DNA of 64,000 bases from an uncultured Sphingomonas sp. (GTDB lineage Bacteria; Pseudomonadota; Alphaproteobacteria; Sphingomonadales; Sphingomonadaceae): NCBI RefSeq assembly GCF_913777625.1, contig NZ_CAJYTI010000017.1:1-64000 (forward strand), in the 5' to 3' direction. The notes beneath the pieces were generated by a model. It was not told the origin of the DNA. It searched no databases and saw nothing but the letters and a program-made list of their open reading frames with translations. The translations under genes were made by a program, and so were the position numbers. Of this stretch, positions 32,819 to 42,101 are shown one piece after another (the stretch's first letter is position 1; every line of letters begins with the position of its first letter).

Positions 32819-33668
32819 GCGCGCCCGGCGGCGCCGCGAGGAGGCGACCCAGGGGCTGCCCACGCGGCTGACCGGCACCGAGCTGGTCCGCCTGTGGTTT
32901 CGCGTCGCGCGGCTGGCGCTGGCGCTGCTGGTGCACGTGCCGCTCCATTATCTGTTCCGCCTGGTGCGGCTGCCCTCGCCCTGGCCGCGGCTGTTCCTGG
33001 CCAGCGCGGCGCGGATTGCCGGCGCGAAGGTCAAGCGTGTCGGCACACCGCTGAAGCGGGACGTGTTCTACGTCTCCAATCACATCAGCTGGATCGATAT
33101 CCTCGCCCTCGGGGGCGCAAGCGGCACCGCGTTCGTGGCCAAGGCCGAGATCGCCGCGTCGCCGCTGGTCGGCTGGCTCGCGGGGCTCAATCGCACCGTC
33201 TATGTGAAGCGCGAGAACCGCATGGGCGTCGCCGAGCAGATCAACCAGCTGCGCGATGCACTGGCCGAGACCTGGGCGGTCACCATTTTCCCGGAGGGCA
33301 CGACGACCGACGGCAAGTCGCTGCTGCCGTTCAAGACGCCGATGCTGCGTGTGCTGGAGCCGCCGCCGCCGGGCGTGATGGTGCAGCCGGTGATGCTCGA
33401 TTACGGCGCAGCGGGCGAGGACATTGGCTGGATCGGGCAGGAGCGGGGGCTCAACAATGCCAAGCGGGTGCTGGCGCGCAGGGAGCGCTTCCGGCTGCGC
33501 GTCCATTTCCTCGAGCCGTTCGACCCCCGCGATTTCCCCGGCCGCAAGGCGATCGCGGCGGAAAGCCGGCGGCGGATCGAGGAAGCGCTGGTCCGCACGC
33601 TCGGCCAGCCGCTGCGGCCGTTCCGGTTTGCCGATGAGCCGATCGGGTACAGGACGCCGGCGCCCTGA
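32790..33668 (+). CDS. plsC: 1-acyl-sn-glycerol-3-phosphate acyltransferase (PlsC-like)
   Basis: A roughly 292-residue membrane-bound acyltransferase that makes phosphatidic acid or related lipids. The catalytic NHxxxxD box reads NHISWIDIL, and FPEGTTTDGKSLLPFKTPML contains the substrate-binding EGT block. A hydrophobic N-terminal segment (VARLALALLVHVPLHYLF) anchors the enzyme. The ATG at 32790 overlaps the end of fur by 29 bases; a TTG at 32796 is an alternative, so the start is uncertain by a few residues. Alphaproteobacterial neighbours of this type are often grouped with miaB, as here. Confidence 0.85.
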   Translation: MGLRSTARTERARRRREEATQGLPTRLTGTELVRLWFRVARLALALLVHVPLHYLFRLVRLPSPWPRLFLASAARIAGAKVKRVGTPLKRDVFYVSNHISWIDILALGGASGTAFVAKAEIAASPLVGWLAGLNRTVYVKRENRMGVAEQINQLRDALAETWAVTIFPEGTTTDGKSLLPFKTPMLRVLEPPPPGVMVQPVMLDYGAAGEDIGWIGQERGLNNAKRVLARRERFRLRVHFLEPFDPRDFPGRKAIAAESRRRIEEALVRTLGQPLRPFRFADEPIGYRTPAP

Positions 33669-33671
33669 TAC

Positions 33672-33771
33672 CGGTCATCCCAGCGAACGCTGGGATCTCC
33701 CACAGCCGCGCTGTACCGGCGTCGCCTGGCCTCGAAGAGACCTCAGCTTTCGCTGGGGTCACGGCAATGGG
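33672..33771. repeat. 100-bp palindromic element, family 2 copy 1
   Basis: Two hairpins are present: ATCCCAGCG / CGCTGGGAT (33677-33685 with 33688-33696) and ACCTCAGC / GCTGGGGT (33743-33760, one T-G pair). A matching element with the same layout is at 40733-40832. The arms share CCAGCG/CGCTGG, so the two hairpins of each element are inverted relative to each other. It occupies the plsC-miaB gap. Confidence 0.8.
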
Positions 33772-33829
33772 CTAGGCAGAAGCCAAGGCCTGTTTCTCGC
33801 CACCATTTCCGCGTATAGGCGCGCCGATC

Positions 33830-35140
33830 ATGACCACCCCCAAGACCTATCACGTCAAGTCGTACGGCTGCCAGATGAACGTCTATGACGGCGAGCGCAT
33901 GGGCGAGCTGATGGCCGCCCAGGGACTCGTCGCCGCCGAGGCGGACCAGGCCGATCTCGTCGTTCTCAACACCTGCCACATCCGCGAAAAGGCGACCGAG
34001 AAGGTCTATTCCGAGATCGGCCGCCTCAAGCTGCGCGAGGCCGGTAAGCCGATGATCGCGGTTGCGGGCTGTGTCGCCCAGGCCGAGGGCGAGGAAATCG
34101 CCCGCCGCGCCAAGGTGGACGTGGTGGTCGGCCCGCAGGCCTATCACAACCTTCCCGATCTGGTCGCCAAGGCCGCGCAGGGCCAGCTCGGGCTCGACAC
34201 CGACATGCCGATCGCCAGCAAGTTCGGCAAGCTGCCCATGCGCCGCAAGGTGGGCGCGAGCGCGTTCCTCACCGTGCAGGAAGGCTGCGACAAGTTCTGC
34301 ACCTATTGCGTCGTGCCCTATACCCGCGGCGCCGAAGTGAGCCGCCCCTATGCGGCGATCGTCGACGAGGCGAAGGCGCTGGTCGATGCCGGTGCGCGGG
34401 AGATCACGCTGCTCGGCCAGAACGTCAATGCCTGGGGCGATGACGACGGTCGCGGCCTGCACGACCTGATCATCGCGCTCGATCGTATCGAGGGGCTGGC
34501 CCGCATCCGCTACACCACCAGCCACCCCAACGACATGGCCGAGGGGCTGATCGAGGCGCATGCCTCGGTGCCCAAGCTGATGCCGTTCCTCCACCTGCCG
34601 GTGCAGGCGGGCAGCGACCGCATCCTCAAGGCGATGAACCGCAGCCACACCCGCGATTCCTATCTGCGCATCCTCGAGCGCGTTCGTGCCGCGCGGCCGG
34701 ACATCGCGCTGTCGGGCGACTTCATCGTCGCTTTCCCCGGCGAGACCGAGGCCGAGTTCGAGGAGACGCTGCAGCTGGTCGAGGCGGTCGGCTATGCCCA
34801 GTGCTTCAGCTTCAAATATTCGCCGCGCCCCGGCACGCCGGCGGCCGAGCTGGTCGACCAGTATCTGCCGGCCGAGGTTGCCGACGAGCGGCTGCAGCGG
34901 CTGCAGGCGGCCCTTGCCCGCGATTCGCAGGCGTTCAATGCGGCCAGCGTCGGCCGCCGTTGTTCGGTGTTGATCGAGCGCGTCGGCCGCCGTCCCGGCC
35001 AGATGATCGGCAAGTCGCCCTGGTTGCAGTCGGTCCATCTGGAGACGAGTGCGAAGATCGGCGACCTGATCGAGGTGGAGCTGATCAGCGCCGGGCCGAA
35101 CTCGCTGGCCGGTCGCGAACTTGTATCGGTTTCCGCGTGA
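33830..35140 (+). CDS. miaB: tRNA-2-methylthio-N6-dimethylallyladenosine synthase
   Basis: A 436-residue radical-SAM methylthiotransferase acting on i6A37 of tRNA. Cys14 (SYGCQMN), Cys49 (NTCHIREKA) and Cys81 (AGCVAQ) bind the auxiliary cluster; Cys153, Cys157 and Cys160 (GCDKFCTYC) form the radical-SAM site. [17 protein letters not shown] and [19 protein letters not shown] are MiaB-specific. A C-terminal TRAM domain ends with [11 protein letters not shown]. It begins the conserved miaB-phoH-ybeY-corC stretch, here interrupted. Confidence 0.96.
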   Translation: MTTPKTYHVKSYGCQMNVYDGERMGELMAAQGLVAAEADQADLVVLNTCHIREKATEKVYSEIGRLKLREAGKPMIAVAGCVAQAEGEEIARRAKVDVVVGPQAYHNLPDLVAKAAQGQLGLDTDMPIASKFGKLPMRRKVGASAFLTVQEGCDKFCTYCVVPYTRGAEVSRPYAAIVDEAKALVDAGAREITLLGQNVNAWGDDDGRGLHDLIIALDRIEGLARIRYTTSHPNDMAEGLIEAHASVPKLMPFLHLPVQAGSDRILKAMNRSHTRDSYLRILERVRAARPDIALSGDFIVAFPGETEAEFEETLQLVEAVGYAQCFSFKYSPRPGTPAAELVDQYLPAEVADERLQRLQAALARDSQAFNAASVGRRCSVLIERVGRRPGQMIGKSPWLQSVHLETSAKIGDLIEVELISAGPNSLAGRELVSVSA

Positions 35141-35204
35141 CCGGCCGCCTGCCCCTCGCCTAGAAGCGTATCGCCGCCCAAGCGGCTGAAAATGGGGGGC
35201 GAAA

Positions 35205-36554
35205 ATGAAGGAGCGGGCATGCGGCCTGATCGTGGTGCTGGCGGCTGGAACGGCGGAGCTGGCCCATGCCCAGGGCGTGCTGCCGCCGCCGGCCGAAGGC
35301 CTGACCTTCGCGGCCAGCGAGCGCGTGCGGTACGAAGCCATCGACGGACAGGCCCGGGCCGGATTCAACCGCAGCGACGACCTCGTCGATTTCCGTACGA
35401 CGCTGCTCGCCCGCTATCAGCACGGGCCCGTGAGCGTGGTGGGCGAACTGTGGGATAGCCGCGTCTATGGCGGCAACCGCCGCTCGCCGGTGACGACGGG
35501 CGAGGTCAACACGCTGGAGCCCGTCCAGGCCTATGTGCAACTCGACCTTGGCGATATGCTGGGGCGCGGATCGAAGCTGAAAGTGCAGGCGGGGCGCTTC
35601 CTGCTCAACCTGGGCGCGCGGCGACTGGTCGCGGCGGATGACTATCGCAACACCACCAACGGCTATACCGGCCTGCGCGCCGACTGGAGCAAGGGGGGCT
35701 GGGCGGCGACCGCGATCTACACCATGCCGCAGCGCCGCCGGCCCGACGATATCGATGCACTCCTTTCCAACCAGCCCGCGATCGACCGCGAAGGCTCCGC
35801 ATTGGTGCTGTGGGGCGGGCTGCTCAACCGGGCGAGGGCGATCGGTCCGGCGCTGGTCGAGACCAGCTATTTCCACCTCGGCGAACACGATACGCCCGGC
35901 CGACCGACTCGCGACCGCTCGCTCGACACGGCCAGTATCCGCATCGCCCGCGATCCCGCGACCGCCATGGTCGATTACGAGGTGGAGGTGATCGGCCAGA
36001 CCGGGTCGCTGTCGACCAGCCTTGCGGCGGGCGCACCCCGCCAGCAGGTGCGGGCATGGTTCGTCCATGGCCGTATCGGCTATAGCTGGGCGGGGGCGTG
36101 GAAGCCGCGGCTGCTCGCCGAATTCGACTATGCGAGCGGAGACGCGCCCGGCGGCAGCTATGGCCGCTTCGACACGCTGTTCGGCATGCGTCGCGCCGAT
36201 CTCGCACCGGCCGGGCTCTACAATGCGATCGCGCGCAGCAACGTCGTCGCGCCCGCGCTGCAGGCCGAGGCGGCGCGAGGCCGCACCGATGTGACGCTCA
36301 GCTATCGCCCGATGTGGCTGGCGGCGCAGACCGATGCCTTTTCCAGCACCGGCGTGCGCGATGCGCGCGGCCGTGCCGGCGATTTCGCCGGGCACCAGCT
36401 CGATGGGCGGATACGCTATCGCCTCAGCAAGGCGGTGCGGCTGGAGGGCGACGTGGTGCTGCTCGCCAAGGGCCGCTTCCTGCGCGATGCGCCCAACGCC
36501 CCGCCGGGGCGCTGGACGAAATATGTCGCGTTCAACCTGTTGGCGGCGCTGTGA
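35205..36554 (+). CDS. Alginate-export-family outer-membrane porin (AlgE-like)
   Basis: A 449-residue outer-membrane beta-barrel. The signal peptide ends at AELAHAQ. FAASERVRYEAIDGQARAGF, LEPVQAYVQLDLGDMLG and VQAGRFLLNLGARRLVAADDYRNT are typical of the alginate_exp family, with alternating beta strands up to the end FNLLAAL. Alginate biosynthesis genes are not in the window, so the substrate is likely another polymer or a small acid. The ATG at 35205 follows a GGGGGGCGAAA site. It breaks the usual miaB-phoH arrangement and faces a PEP-CTERM gene. Confidence 0.82.
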   Translation: MKERACGLIVVLAAGTAELAHAQGVLPPPAEGLTFAASERVRYEAIDGQARAGFNRSDDLVDFRTTLLARYQHGPVSVVGELWDSRVYGGNRRSPVTTGEVNTLEPVQAYVQLDLGDMLGRGSKLKVQAGRFLLNLGARRLVAADDYRNTTNGYTGLRADWSKGGWAATAIYTMPQRRRPDDIDALLSNQPAIDREGSALVLWGGLLNRARAIGPALVETSYFHLGEHDTPGRPTRDRSLDTASIRIARDPATAMVDYEVEVIGQTGSLSTSLAAGAPRQQVRAWFVHGRIGYSWAGAWKPRLLAEFDYASGDAPGGSYGRFDTLFGMRRADLAPAGLYNAIARSNVVAPALQAEAARGRTDVTLSYRPMWLAAQTDAFSSTGVRDARGRAGDFAGHQLDGRIRYRLSKAVRLEGDVVLLAKGRFLRDAPNAPPGRWTKYVAFNLLAAL

Positions 36555-36556
36555 CA

Positions 36557-36589
36557 CAGGTCCCGGGCGGCCTGGCCGCCCGGGACCTG
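36557..36589. terminator. 15-bp perfect hairpin between convergent genes
   Basis: CAGGTCCCGGGCGGC (36557-36571) and GCCGCCCGGGACCTG (36575-36589) are exact inverses around a CTG loop. It lies 2 bases after the porin stop codon and 8 bases before the PEP-CTERM stop codon. No U tract is present, so it would be a bidirectional terminator by stem strength. Confidence 0.65.
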
Positions 36590-36597
36590 ACGCGCCT

Positions 36598-37209
36598 TCA
36601 GGCCAGCGCTGCGGGGCGCTTGCGGCGGGTGCGGATCGCGCCGCCGGCGAGGCCGAAGCCGCCGATCATCATGGCCCAGCTGGCCGGCTCCGGCACCGCG
36701 CCGCCGGTGACACCGGTCAGGCGCACGCCGAGGGCATCCGTGTCACTAAGGCGGAGCCAGCCATTGTCGCTGTTGCCGCGCAGATAGGCGACCAGCGGAT
36801 CGGCCGCGCCGTTCGGCATGAAGCTCTTGTTTTCATCTGCTGCCGAGAAGACGACCCAATAGGTGCCGGGGTCGAGCTTCCAGTTCAGCGAGTCGCTGCC
36901 CTGCCAGCCGATCGTGCCGGTGTTCACGAAGCTGGTGGAGTGGAGCAGCGTCGCGGGCACGAAATCGATCTCGCTGTAGATATTGGCCGTGAGGCGTGCA
37001 CCTTCGTTGCCGCCGATCCAGCCGAAGACGCCGTTCACCGTCGTCGCATTGTTCAGCTCGAAGAAGCCGGCGATCGCGCGGGTCGAGGTGATCGACCTGG
37101 CATCGAAGATCGTGGTAGAGCCGGGCCCGGTGTCGATGATCGTGTCGGCCTGGGCAGTGCCCGTCCAGGCGAGCGTGGCGGCGGCAACAGCCGCGAGAGC
37201 GATCTTCAT
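36598..37209 (-). CDS. PEP-CTERM sorting-domain protein
   Basis: A 203-residue secreted protein. The signal peptide is MKIALAAVAAATLAWTGTAQA. The tail is VPEPASWAMMIGGFGLAGGAIRTRRKR: a PEP motif, a hydrophobic helix and a basic end, which is recognised by an exosortase and anchors the protein before processing. The passenger has many Asn, Thr and Gly, with tentative beta-sandwich strands such as LNWKLDPGTYWVVFSA. The WAMMI variant is typical of sphingomonads. No exosortase gene is in the window. GAGGGA precedes the ATG at 37209. Function outside the cell is unknown. Confidence 0.88.
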   Translation of the reverse strand: MKIALAAVAAATLAWTGTAQADTIIDTGPGSTTIFDARSITSTRAIAGFFELNNATTVNGVFGWIGGNEGARLTANIYSEIDFVPATLLHSTSFVNTGTIGWQGSDSLNWKLDPGTYWVVFSAADENKSFMPNGAADPLVAYLRGNSDNGWLRLSDTDALGVRLTGVTGGAVPEPASWAMMIGGFGLAGGAIRTRRKRPAALA

Positions 37210-37570
37210 TCTTCTATCCCTCGAAACAAACTACTGGGGTCCTTCTACAGGGAGAGCGTTCGGCGCTCGATCACGGCATTGCGGCGATCCGTCTCATGCT
37301 CATGGAAACGCGTCTCACACCTGTCCCGAATTGACCGGATCGGCGCTGCGCGCCCGTCTTTCCCCGCCGGTACGCCTGTGCCGCGCGAGTGTCGCAACCG
37401 CGTCACACCCGTGCGGCATTGTGCGAACCTGCGATCACCCCCTGTGCATCGCCGTTTCCGTCTGTCATCTTGTCTGTCGACATGCGCCAAGGAACCTCTG
37501 CACCATGCCAAGGTTTGCCCCTCCGGGGCCGCATGATCCCCGCGCCCGCCGCCAACCTCGAAAGGACCGC
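37210..37570. other. 361-base divergent intergenic region, PEP-CTERM / phoH
   Basis: No protein gene is convincing here on either strand. The left end holds the PEP-CTERM ribosome site and a small GAGCG/CGCTC hairpin (37254-37268); the right end holds the GAAAGGA site of phoH. A promoter for each direction is expected, but no clear -35/-10 pair could be defended. Confidence 0.5.
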
Positions 37571-38575
37571 ATGAGCCGCAAGCCTGTCCCCGCCCAATCC
37601 GGCGAACGTTCCCGGGTAGAGGTTACCTTCGACAAGCCCCAGCTCCTGCCGCAGCTCTTCGGTGAGTTCGATTCCAACCTGCTGATGCTCGAGGAGCGGC
37701 TGGGCGTGTACATCCACGCGCGTGGCCAGCGGGTGGTGATCGAAGGCGGCACCGAGGCGGTGGCCCATGCCCGCGAGGTGCTCCAGGAACTGCACAGCCG
37801 GGTGATCCGCGGCGAGGACGTCGATGGCGGGCTGATCGACGCGGTGATCGCGATGTCGAGCGAACCGATGTTCACCGGCATCGTCCGTGCCGAGCCGGTG
37901 AACGGGGGCCCCAAGCCCTCGATCATGATCCGCACGCGCAAGAAGACGATCGTGCCGCGCTCGGTGACGCAGACGCATTACATGCGCGAGCTCGCCTCGA
38001 ACGACCTGATCTTCGCGCTCGGGCCGGCGGGCACCGGCAAGACCTATCTCGCCGTCGCGCAGGCGGTGGCGCAGCTGATCACCGGCAGCGTCCAGCGGCT
38101 GATCCTGTCGCGCCCGGCGGTGGAAGCGGGCGAGCGGCTGGGCTTCCTGCCCGGCGACATGAAGGAGAAGGTCGACCCCTATCTCCGCCCGATCTACGAC
38201 GCGCTCTATGACTGCCTGCCCGCCGAGCAGGTCGAGCGGCGGATCGCCTCGGGCGAGATCGAGATCGCGCCGATCGCCTTCATGCGCGGGCGTACGCTGG
38301 CCGATGCCTTCGTCATTCTCGACGAGGCGCAGAACACCACGCCGATGCAGATGAAGATGTTCCTCACCCGATTCGGCCAGAACAGCCGGATGGTCATCTG
38401 CGGCGACCCCAACCAGACCGACTTGCCCGGCGGGCCGAGTGCCTCGGGGCTGAACGACGCCGTCCACCGTCTCGAGGGCGTGGAAGGCATCTCGATGGTG
38501 CGCTTCGGGGTGGGCGACGTGGTGCGCCACCCGATCGTCGGCCGCATCGTCGCAGCCTATGAGGGCGAAGGTTGA
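37571..38575 (+). CDS. phoH: PhoH-like ATPase
   Basis: A 334-residue P-loop ATPase of the PhoH (PhoL) type, with an N-terminal KH-like part (LLMLEERLGVYIHARGQRVVIEGG) and an AAA-like core. Walker A is GPAGTGKTYLAVA, Walker B is AFVILDEAQNTTPMQ. Such proteins are found next to ybeY and are inferred to act in RNA or rRNA processing. GAAAGGACCGC precedes the ATG at 37571. The stop codon overlaps the -35 box of the vapBC promoter, and ybeY is displaced by two toxin-antitoxin genes. Confidence 0.94.
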   Translation: MSRKPVPAQSGERSRVEVTFDKPQLLPQLFGEFDSNLLMLEERLGVYIHARGQRVVIEGGTEAVAHAREVLQELHSRVIRGEDVDGGLIDAVIAMSSEPMFTGIVRAEPVNGGPKPSIMIRTRKKTIVPRSVTQTHYMRELASNDLIFALGPAGTGKTYLAVAQAVAQLITGSVQRLILSRPAVEAGERLGFLPGDMKEKVDPYLRPIYDALYDCLPAEQVERRIASGEIEIAPIAFMRGRTLADAFVILDEAQNTTPMQMKMFLTRFGQNSRMVICGDPNQTDLPGGPSASGLNDAVHRLEGVEGISMVRFGVGDVVRHPIVGRIVAAYEGEG

Positions 38576-38611
38576 AGGCCGGGATATCCCGGCCTACATT
38601 TGGGATATCCC
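38572..38611 (+). promoter_or_regulatory. vapBC promoter with two phased palindromic operators
   Basis: TTGAAG (38572-38577), 17 bases, then TACATT (38595-38600) form a sigma70-like promoter. An 18-base perfect palindrome GGCCGGGATATCCCGGCC (38577-38594) fills the spacer. Its core GGGATATCCC recurs at 38602-38611; the two centres are 21 bases apart, two helical turns. The layout is that expected for cooperative autorepression by a VapB-VapC complex. It lies directly after the phoH stop. Confidence 0.75.
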
Positions 38612-38626
38612 TTTCGGAGGCGCGGC

Positions 38627-38878
38627 GTGGCATCGCTCTACATCAAGGATCCGGACACCGCGGCGCTTGCCGCCGAGGTCGCGGCTGCGCTCGGCACCAC
38701 CAAGACCGAGGCGGTGCGCGACAGCCTGTTGCGGCGCAAGGCTGAGCTTGAGGCCAAGGGCCGGGCGCAGGACGTGCTCCGCAAGCTCGCCGCGCATCGC
38801 CGTGCCCATCCGTTGCCGCCGCCGACTGGACTGCTTGCCGACAAGGCCTTTTTCGACGAGCTGTGGGGCGAGTCTTGA
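38627..38878 (+). CDS. vapB: VapB-type antitoxin (PSK transcription-factor family)
   Basis: An 83-residue antitoxin. The N-terminus ASLYIKDPDTAALAAEVAAA and GTTKTEAVRDSLLRRKAELE match the Rv0623-like PSK_trans_fac family, a ribbon-helix-helix-like DNA-binding domain. The C-terminal ADKAFFDELWGES is the usual toxin-binding tail. The GTG at 38627 has CGGAGG (38615-38620) six bases upstream; the earlier ATG at 38600 lies within the operator. The stop overlaps the vapC TTG in TTGA. It probably represses its own promoter. Confidence 0.85.
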   Translation: MASLYIKDPDTAALAAEVAAALGTTKTEAVRDSLLRRKAELEAKGRAQDVLRKLAAHRRAHPLPPPTGLLADKAFFDELWGES

Positions 38879-39270
38879 CGCTGTTCGTCGACGCATCGGC
38901 GATGGTCGCGATCATTGCCGAGGAACCCGAGCGTGATCGGCTGGTGGTCGAAGCGGTCGAGGGCGCGCCGGCGCTCTGGTCGGCGATGGCGGCCTGGGAA
39001 ACCGTCGCGGCGCTGTCGCGTTCGCGCGAAATGGATATTACCGCGGCACGCCAGGAAGCCGCGCTCTACGCCGATCAGCTCGGGATGACGCTGGTGCCGA
39101 TCGGCGCGCGCGAACTGGAGCTGGCGCTCGATGCCTATCAGCAGTTTGGCAAGGGCCGCCACCCCGCCGGACTCAACATGGGCGATTGCTTCGCCTATGC
39201 CTGCGCCAAATCCCATGATGCGCGTCTGCTCTACAAGGGCGACGATTTCTCCGAGACGGACCTCGCCTGA
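38875..39270 (+). CDS. vapC: VapC-type PIN-domain ribonuclease toxin
   Basis: A 131-residue PIN-domain toxin. The acidic active-site residues are Asp6 (LFVDASAMVAII), Glu42 (AWETVAAL), Asp104 (NMGDCFAYACAK) and Asp123 or Asp124 (LYKGDDFSETDL). All are present, so it should be an active magnesium-dependent RNase. VapC targets are commonly tRNA or the sarcin-ricin loop. The start is TTG at 38875, four bases inside vapB. Its TGA overlaps the ybeY ATG in TGATG (39268-39272). Confidence 0.87.
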   Translation: MTLFVDASAMVAIIAEEPERDRLVVEAVEGAPALWSAMAAWETVAALSRSREMDITAARQEAALYADQLGMTLVPIGARELELALDAYQQFGKGRHPAGLNMGDCFAYACAKSHDARLLYKGDDFSETDLA

Positions 39271-39779
39271 TGCTTGACGTTGCCGCCCTCCCCGAAGCGC
39301 CCTGGCCGGACGGCGACTGGGAAGCGCTTGCGCTCCGCGCAGCCGAAGCCGCGATCGCGCAGACGCCCTATGCCGACTGGACGGGATCGCCGAGCACGAT
39401 CGAAGTCGCGGTGCGCTTCACCAGCGACGACGAAGTCCACACGCTCAACCGCCAGTATCGCGACAAGGACAAGCCGACCAACGTGCTGTCCTTCCCGATG
39501 ATCCAGCCCGATCTGCTCGATACCGTCACCCAGAACAGCGATGATGGCGAAGTATTGCTGGGCGACATCGTGCTTGCGCACGGCGTCTGTTCGGCCGAAG
39601 CGGGCGAGCGCGGCATTTCCGTGGACGATCATGCCACGCATCTGATTGTCCATGGCATGCTGCATCTGCTAGGCTATGACCATATCGAGGATGGCGAGGC
39701 GGAAGCCATGGAGGCGATGGAACAGGCGGCCATGGCGGCGCTGAACCTGCACGATCCCTATCCCGTACGCGAGGATTGA
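39270..39779 (+). CDS. ybeY: Endoribonuclease YbeY, 16S rRNA maturation
   Basis: A 169-residue metalloprotein that processes the 3' end of 16S rRNA and takes part in 70S quality control. The zinc motif HGMLHLLGYDH gives His128, His132 and His138. NRQYRDKDKPTNVLSFPM is the second family block. It overlaps vapC by one base and would be translated by restart on the vapC message. It is normally directly after phoH; here vapBC intervenes. Confidence 0.95.
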   Translation: MLDVAALPEAPWPDGDWEALALRAAEAAIAQTPYADWTGSPSTIEVAVRFTSDDEVHTLNRQYRDKDKPTNVLSFPMIQPDLLDTVTQNSDDGEVLLGDIVLAHGVCSAEAGERGISVDDHATHLIVHGMLHLLGYDHIEDGEAEAMEAMEQAAMAALNLHDPYPVRED

Positions 39780-39787
39780 ACACCAAC

Positions 39788-40699
<912 letters not shown>

Positions 40700-40732
40700 G
40701 GCCAAGCCGGATGGACGGCGACTCATGCGCCA

Positions 40733-40832
40733 CCGTCATGCCAGCGCACGCTGGCATCTCCCGCAGGAGCGCGGTTGCGTTGTCGCCCAGCCCCGGGGAG
40801 ACCCCAGCGTTCGCTGGGGTGACGGCAAGGGG
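40733..40832. repeat. 100-bp palindromic element, family 2 copy 2
   Basis: Hairpin 1 is ATGCCAGCG / CGCTGGCAT (40738-40746 with 40749-40757); hairpin 2 is ACCCCAGCG / CGCTGGGGT (40801-40809 with 40812-40820). Compared with the copy at 33672-33771, one C-G pair in hairpin 1 is replaced by G-C, a compensatory change that keeps the stem. It lies just after corC and ends next to the stop codon of pgeF. Confidence 0.82.
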
Positions 40833-40833
40833 A

Positions 40834-41601
40834 TTACCCGGGAATCCCGATCAGGCTGATCTGCCGGCCATAGTCCGGCTCCAGCCGATGCGTCGCGCGG
40901 CGGAAGCTGAAGAAGCGGTCCTCATTGGTATAGGTATCCAGCCCCAGCGCCTCGATCGTGCGCAGCCCGGCCAGCGCCAGCCGGTGGACGACATAGGCCT
41001 CCAGGTCGAACTGGAAATGCTCGGGCCGGCCATCGGCGAAGAAGCGTTCATTGGCCGGGTCCTGCGCGCAGAAGTGCTGGAAGAAGCTGGCATCCACTTC
41101 GTAACTGGCGCGCGCGATGCAGGGGCCGACCGCCGCCGCGATGGCCTCGCGGCGCGCGCCCAGCGCCTCCATTGCAACGATCGTCGAATCGGTGACACCG
41201 CCAATCGCACCCTTCCACCCGGCGTGGGCGGCGGCGACGACGCCCGCCTCGCGGTCGGCGAACAGCACCGGCGCGCAGTCGGCGGTAAGGATTCCGAGTA
41301 GCAGGCCCGGGCGGTCGGTCACCAGCGCGTCGGCGCGGGGGCGCAGATCCTCGTCGAACGGCGCGATCACCGTCACCGCGTCCGCCGAATGCACCTGGTA
41401 GACGGTGACCAGCCGCGCGCCCGGCAGCACCGCCTGCACCGCCAGACGGCGGTTCTGGGCGATGGCGGCAGGATCGTCGTTCGACCCGGTGCCGACATTG
41501 AGCCCGGCGACCATGCCGGTCGAGACGCCGCCGGCGCGACCCAGAAAGCCGTGCGGCAGGCCCGCCAGCGCGCGGGCGCGGATGGGGCTGATCTCGCTCA
41601 C
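40834..41601 (-). CDS. pgeF: Peptidoglycan-editing factor PgeF / laccase-domain protein
   Basis: A 255-residue YfiH-family protein. The active site is made of DCAPVLFADREAGVVAAAHAGWKGAIGG and the CIARASYEVD segment. Members act on cytoplasmic peptidoglycan precursors or as purine nucleoside phosphorylases; both are published activities of the family. The start overlaps the upstream GNAT stop by 4 bases (41598-41601), so it is the last gene of an lgt-midA-GNAT-pgeF transcript. Confidence 0.92.
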   Translation of the reverse strand: MSEISPIRARALAGLPHGFLGRAGGVSTGMVAGLNVGTGSNDDPAAIAQNRRLAVQAVLPGARLVTVYQVHSADAVTVIAPFDEDLRPRADALVTDRPGLLLGILTADCAPVLFADREAGVVAAAHAGWKGAIGGVTDSTIVAMEALGARREAIAAAVGPCIARASYEVDASFFQHFCAQDPANERFFADGRPEHFQFDLEAYVVHRLALAGLRTIEALGLDTYTNEDRFFSFRRATHRLEPDYGRQISLIGIPG

Positions 41602-42101
41602 AGCGCCCGCCGCATCAGTCGATCCTCATCGGCATGGTTGCCCACCATGAAGGCATAGGGTCCGTGATCCTCAAAGCCGTAGCGCGCGTAGAAGCGCTTG
41701 GCGCGGTGGTTGTCGGTATAGACGGAAAGCCAGATCTCGCCGGCACCGCGCGCGCGGGCGGTAGCGAGCGCCCAGTCCATCAGCGCCTGCGCCGCACCGC
41801 TGCCCTTGGCGCGGTCGAGCAGATAGAGCTGGCGCAGTTCGATGGCCGGGCCCTCGGGCGCGGCCGGCAGGCTGATCGGGCCGAGCTTGCAATAGCCGGC
41901 GATGCCCTCGGCATCCTCGATCACGCGAAACGCGAAGGCAGGATCGGCAATCTCGGCGGCCCAGCCTTCCACGGTGAACCTGGCGAGGAAGGTGGCGAGG
42001 TCTTCGGCCGAATAGAGATGTGCGAAGGTCGCCTGGAAGCTTGCCCGGAACACCGCGTCGATCGCGCCAGCGTCCGCAGGGGTGGCGTCGCGGAAGGTCA
42101 T
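41598..42101 (-). CDS. GNAT-family N-acetyltransferase
   Basis: A 167-residue single-domain acetyltransferase. LRQLYLLDRAKGSGAAQALMDWAL is the acetyl-CoA loop, with LSVYTDNHRAKRFYARYGFEDHG following. The substrate is not evident. It overlaps midA upstream and pgeF downstream, each by 4 bases in ATGA. The same lgt-midA-GNAT-pgeF order is common in sphingomonads, so the function may relate to lipoproteins or peptidoglycan. Confidence 0.85.
   Translation of the reverse strand: MTFRDATPADAGAIDAVFRASFQATFAHLYSAEDLATFLARFTVEGWAAEIADPAFAFRVIEDAEGIAGYCKLGPISLPAAPEGPAIELRQLYLLDRAKGSGAAQALMDWALATARARGAGEIWLSVYTDNHRAKRFYARYGFEDHGPYAFMVGNHADEDRLMRRAL

Noticed and set aside
35205..36554. Alginate biosynthesis and export cluster
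   Set aside because: A single porin is present with no alg polymerase, epimerase or acetylation genes around it.
36598..37209. Exosortase/PEP-CTERM locus with its own sorting enzyme
   Set aside because: Only the sorted protein is here; no exosortase gene was found in the window.
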